7,624 nt of DNA, taken from positions 1 to 7,624 of the forward strand of contig JAUXEE010000083.1 in NCBI GenBank assembly GCA_030618065.1. Reading direction: 5' to 3'. Shown in pieces: positions 4,593 through 7,624 of this stretch. This DNA comes from Gemmatimonadota bacterium (GTDB lineage: Bacteria; Gemmatimonadota; Gemmatimonadetes; Longimicrobiales; Gaopeijiaceae). Each line of letters starts with the position of its first letter. Position 1 is the first letter of the stretch. Below the pieces are notes generated by a model. The model searched no databases and was not told the DNA's origin. It saw only the letters and a list, made by a program, of their open reading frames with translations. The translations under genes were made by a program, and so were the position numbers.

Positions 4593-7500
4593 GTGGATCC
4601 TTTTGCGCCGACCTGGCATTCCGACATGCCCCGGGTATTCAAGGGAGATCGGACTGCCACCCGGGCTTTTGCTCATTTCTTCGTTATCATGCTCCTCTTC
4701 GTGGGAGCCGTAGGGTTGTCCCGATCCGACTGGACCTCGGGGCCGGTTCTCTATGGTACGCTGGAAGCTCTTTCCACGCTGCTGGCCTTCGTGGTGGGCG
4801 CCCTCGCCCTCGTTCGGTTCTACAGCAAGAAGCAGGAGACCTTCCTTTTCATCGGAACCGGGTTCCTCGGGACGGCCTTCCTGGACCTCTTCCCCGCTCT
4901 TCTCGCCACGGGGTGGATGGGTGTCTGGACCCCAGACGAGATGGAGGGATTGACCACCTGGAGTTTCACGGCCTCGGGAACATTCCTCTCCCTCTTCCTT
5001 CTTGCGAGTTGGGTGGCCTGGCGCCGAAAGCGGTCGACACCGGAGAGAGGCCCGGTTCGGGAGATCACCGTCTACCTGGTGGCTCTCCTCTTGGCTGTCC
5101 TCATCTTCGCCATATTCGATCTCTTCCCCTTACGAGGGGATCTTCGCCCGGATCAGTTCATTCGGCAGCCCATGGAATTCGTCCCGGGGCTGATCTTCCT
5201 TCTCGCCACAATAGGGTACCTGGTGAAGAGCCACTGGCGAGTCAATGCCTTCGAGCATTGGCTGATCGTGGCCCTTCTTATGGGGGTCATGGCCCACGGG
5301 GCTTACATGCCCTTCTCCTCCCAGTATCATGACGCGGTGTTTTTCGCAGCCCATGGCCTGAAGGTCATGAGCTATGCCAGCGTCCTGGTAGGCCTCCTTG
5401 CCAGCGTTTATGTGACGTTTCGGAGGGAAGAGGAGATCGCCGAGACCACTCGGGAAGCCAACACGGCCCTGGCCAGGGAAATCGACTATCGACGCCAGGC
5501 CGAGAGGGTCATTCAGGAAAGTGAGGAACGCCTCCGGGATTTCCTGGACAACGCCCACGACCTGATCCAGAGCGTGGACCCGGAAGGGAAGCTCGTATAC
5601 GTCAACCAGGCATGGAAAAAGGTACTGGGATACACCGACGAGGAGGTCGAGAACCTCACCTTCTTTCAGATCCTGGATCCCGGCTGTCGGGAACGATGCA
5701 AAAGGGACTTTGCCAAGGTTTTCCAAGGGGAAACCCTCCCTGTCCTGGAGGTGGATTTCGTCGCCTCGGACGGACGTGTGGTCCAGTGCTCAGGAAGCGC
5801 CAATCTCTGGTCCAAGGAGGGTGAACCGGTCGCCACACGGAGCATCCTCCGAGACATCACGGAGCAACTGCAGGCCAGAAGGAAGCTGGAGGCCGTCCAG
5901 GCGAATCTTCGAGCTTTGGTGGAGAACACGGGTGATGCGATCTGGTCCGTGGACCGGGGAAAACGCCTCATCACCTTCAACACCGGCTTTTCCATGGCCA
6001 TGGAAGTCCGGACTGACCGGGAGCCCAAAGTAGGAGACAGGCCCGGGGATTGTCTTCCCGCCCACGATGTCGCCTGGTATGAGGAGATGTACGAGAGGGC
6101 CCTGTACGGAGAGGCCTTCAGCGAACTCAGGGACGAGGAGATCGGGGGCCAGATCCGAAGCTACGAGTTCTTCTTCAACCCCATCCGGGAAGCCGCCGGG
6201 ATTACAGGGGTTGCCGCTTTCGAGAAAGACGTCACCGCACGGCGTCGGACCCAGTTGGCCCTCAGGATGGCCAAGGAGGAAGCTGAAAACGCGAACCAGG
6301 CCAAGAGCCAGTTCCTGGCCAGCATGAGTCATGAGCTCCGAACCCCGCTCAATTCGGTGATAGGGTTCACCAACATCCTCATGAAGAACCGTAGCGGCAA
6401 TCTGGCCGAGCAGGAGCTGAGTTTCCTGGAGCGAATCATCGCCAATGGGAAACACCTCCTGGATCTCATCAATGAGGTCCTCGACCTGGCCAAGATCGAA
6501 GCCGGTCGAATGGAACTGGACATCGAAGCGGTCGACTTGGGGTCGCTGGTGGGCGACACCCTGTCCCAGTTGGAGGGTCAGGCGAAGGGCAAGGACGTCC
6601 TTCTCGAGGGCGGTATCCCGGAGGGCCTCGACTCCGTCGAAACCGATGCTGGGAAGCTGAAGCAGGTCATCATCAACCTGGTGGGGAATGCCCTGAAGTT
6701 CACCCAAAAGGGCAAAGTGTCCGTCCAGGTGTCCGTCCAGGAAGATGGGCGGACCCCAGGGGCCATTGCCGTGAAAGACACCGGCATAGGGATTCCCCCC
6801 GATCGTCTCAAGGCCATCTTCGAGGCGTTTCAACAGGCGGACGGAAGCACGAGTCGAGAATTCGGGGGGACGGGGCTCGGCCTGACCATCTCCCGTTCTC
6901 TTTGCCAGCTTATGGGCTATGACCTGAGGGTGGAAAGCGAAGTGGGGAAGGGGTCCACCTTCACCATCCTCCTCACGGAAGCCATGTCTCCCGAGAAGCG
7001 GGCCGAAGAGGAGTTGATGGAGGAAGCCATGAAGCCCATAGAGTCATCCCGCCCCGCATCCGCCTCCTCGGAGACCGGTACGCGGAGGGACAGGCGGGCT
7101 CGGATCCTGGTAATCGATGACGATCCGGACACCCGGCGTCTGCTGACGGCCCAGTTGGAGGAGTTGCGGTTCGATGTGGTCACTGCGGCCTCGGCCGAGA
7201 CCGGGCTTCAAGCGGCGAGGGACCAGAGACCCGACCTGATCACCCTGGATCTCATCATGCCTGAGATGACGGGTTGGGAGGCCTTGAGGGAATTCAAGGA
7301 AGCGCAAGACCTCCAGGACATCCCCGTGGTCATCGTCTCAGTGGTGGCGGGAGAGCAGGATCGGGGTAGCCTTTTCGGGGCGGTGGACCTTCTCACCAAA
7401 CCCGTCGGTCACGATGAGTTGCTGAGGGTCCTTCGACGGAACCTCCTGGAGCCTCGGGGGCGGAGCGTCCTTGTGGTGGAGGATGATCCAGGTACCCGGG

Positions 7501-7624
7501 AGCTATTCAAGAGCTACCTGGAAGGAGCCGGGCTCCAGGTGACGGTAGCCGGGAACGGGGAAGAAGCCGAGACTGCCCTGGATGGATTCACCCCCGACAT
7601 CATCCTGTTGGATCTGGTGATGCC
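4593..7624 (+). CDS. Membrane-bound hybrid sensor histidine kinase (PAS-PAS-HisKA-HATPase-REC-REC), 3'-truncated by window
   Basis: The open frame runs 1,010 codons to the window edge. Domain order: about eight hydrophobic segments (residues 25-276), including FLFIGTGFLGTAFLD near 80-95, resembling MASE3-type membrane sensors; a charged, probably coiled-coil linker (276-310); PAS 1 (309-425); PAS 2 (439-550); HisKA with SMSHELRTPLNS and phospho-acceptor His580; HATPase_c with N-box NLVGNALKFT (695-704), DTGIGI (729-734) and FGGTGLGL (757-764); a Ser/Glu-rich linker (795-835); receiver 1 with Asp842-Asp844, Asp886 and Lys936; receiver 2 with Glu963-Asp965 and Asp1007, cut at the window end. 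All catalytic motifs are intact. The GTG at 4593 has a G-rich ribosome-binding site (AAGGGGG, 4579-4585); ATG 4626 is the alternative but lacks one. It sits 29 bp after the stand-alone receiver, so it probably feeds a phosphorelay with that protein and the Hpt. The signal is unknown. More receiver or Hpt domains may follow beyond the window. Confidence 0.93.
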   Translation, partial: MDPFAPTWHSDMPRVFKGDRTATRAFAHFFVIMLLFVGAVGLSRSDWTSGPVLYGTLEALSTLLAFVVGALALVRFYSKKQETFLFIGTGFLGTAFLDLFPALLATGWMGVWTPDEMEGLTTWSFTASGTFLSLFLLASWVAWRRKRSTPERGPVREITVYLVALLLAVLIFAIFDLFPLRGDLRPDQFIRQPMEFVPGLIFLLATIGYLVKSHWRVNAFEHWLIVALLMGVMAHGAYMPFSSQYHDAVFFAAHGLKVMSYASVLVGLLASVYVTFRREEEIAETTREANTALAREIDYRRQAERVIQESEERLRDFLDNAHDLIQSVDPEGKLVYVNQAWKKVLGYTDEEVENLTFFQILDPGCRERCKRDFAKVFQGETLPVLEVDFVASDGRVVQCSGSANLWSKEGEPVATRSILRDITEQLQARRKLEAVQANLRALVENTGDAIWSVDRGKRLITFNTGFSMAMEVRTDREPKVGDRPGDCLPAHDVAWYEEMYERALYGEAFSELRDEEIGGQIRSYEFFFNPIREAAGITGVAAFEKDVTARRRTQLALRMAKEEAENANQAKSQFLASMSHELRTPLNSVIGFTNILMKNRSGNLAEQELSFLERIIANGKHLLDLINEVLDLAKIEAGRMELDIEAVDLGSLVGDTLSQLEGQAKGKDVLLEGGIPEGLDSVETDAGKLKQVIINLVGNALKFTQKGKVSVQVSVQEDGRTPGAIAVKDTGIGIPPDRLKAIFEAFQQADGSTSREFGGTGLGLTISRSLCQLMGYDLRVESEVGKGSTFTILLTEAMSPEKRAEEELMEEAMKPIESSRPASASSETGTRRDRRARILVIDDDPDTRRLLTAQLEELRFDVVTAASAETGLQAARDQRPDLITLDLIMPEMTGWEALREFKEAQDLQDIPVVIVSVVAGEQDRGSLFGAVDLLTKPVGHDELLRVLRRNLLEPRGRSVLVVEDDPGTRELFKSYLEGAGLQVTVAGNGEEAETALDGFTPDIILLDLVM

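Noticed and set aside
4626..4628. ATG 4626 as the kinase start
   Set aside because: No Shine-Dalgarno sequence precedes it, while GTG 4593 has a G-rich site 7 bp upstream. It remains possible because the residues between them are not conserved-looking.
5790..6833. Open frame of 347 codons on the minus strand
   Set aside because: It lies entirely opposite the PAS2-HisKA-HATPase region of the kinase, whose motifs are intact. The frame has no recognisable motif and is a typical GC-rich antisense shadow.
1..7624. Mobile element, CRISPR array, toxin-antitoxin or defence system
   Set aside because: No transposase, integrase, regularly spaced repeats, small toxin-like pair or nuclease domain was found in any plausible frame. 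Apart from the argH leader region, every gap is short.

Overview
The window reads as ordinary chromosomal DNA from a GC-rich Gram-negative bacterium. A Gram-negative envelope is implied by the first fragment, the last strand of a TonB-dependent outer-membrane receptor. The combination of such receptors with argR-linked arginine genes and large hybrid kinases would suit Gemmatimonadota or a similar phylum, but that placement is impression rather than proof. All recognised genes lie on the + strand. No mobile element, CRISPR array, tRNA or rRNA was seen.

Layout. Positions 3-113 hold the C-terminus of the receptor, followed by a strong intrinsic terminator (167-207). Next comes argR (248-718), the arginine repressor. 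The 240-bp gap after argR is the most interesting stretch. It holds a TTGACA promoter element, a perfect 20-bp palindrome that looks like an ArgR operator (757-776), a roughly 140-nt leader, and a 12-codon ORF (917-955). The peptide of that ORF copies the N-terminus of argininosuccinate synthase (ArgG) and stops three bases before argH begins. argH (959-2338) encodes argininosuccinate lyase. A second run follows: rpiA (2415-3155) and rpe (3152-3820), which overlap by 4 bp; a stand-alone Hpt protein (3833-4192) and a stand-alone receiver (4189-4563), which also overlap by 4 bp; and a membrane-bound hybrid histidine kinase (4593 to beyond the end) carrying two PAS domains and tandem receivers.

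How the parts fit. ArgR probably senses arginine and represses the promoter overlapping its operator, and so argH. argG, the usual partner directly before argH, is absent. The argG-like stub suggests either that an ancestral arg operon was deleted between the start of argG and argH, or that a short leader peptide now couples translation into argH. rpiA and rpe act on the same substrate, ribulose 5-phosphate, in the non-oxidative pentose phosphate pathway. The Hpt, receiver and hybrid kinase carry every phospho-acceptor needed for a multistep His-Asp-His-Asp relay. Their tight spacing behind rpe suggests co-transcription with carbon-metabolism genes, although the signal sensed is unknown.

No wholly new system could be demonstrated. 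The best leads are the argG-like leader or scar with its ArgR operator, and the compact phosphorelay.
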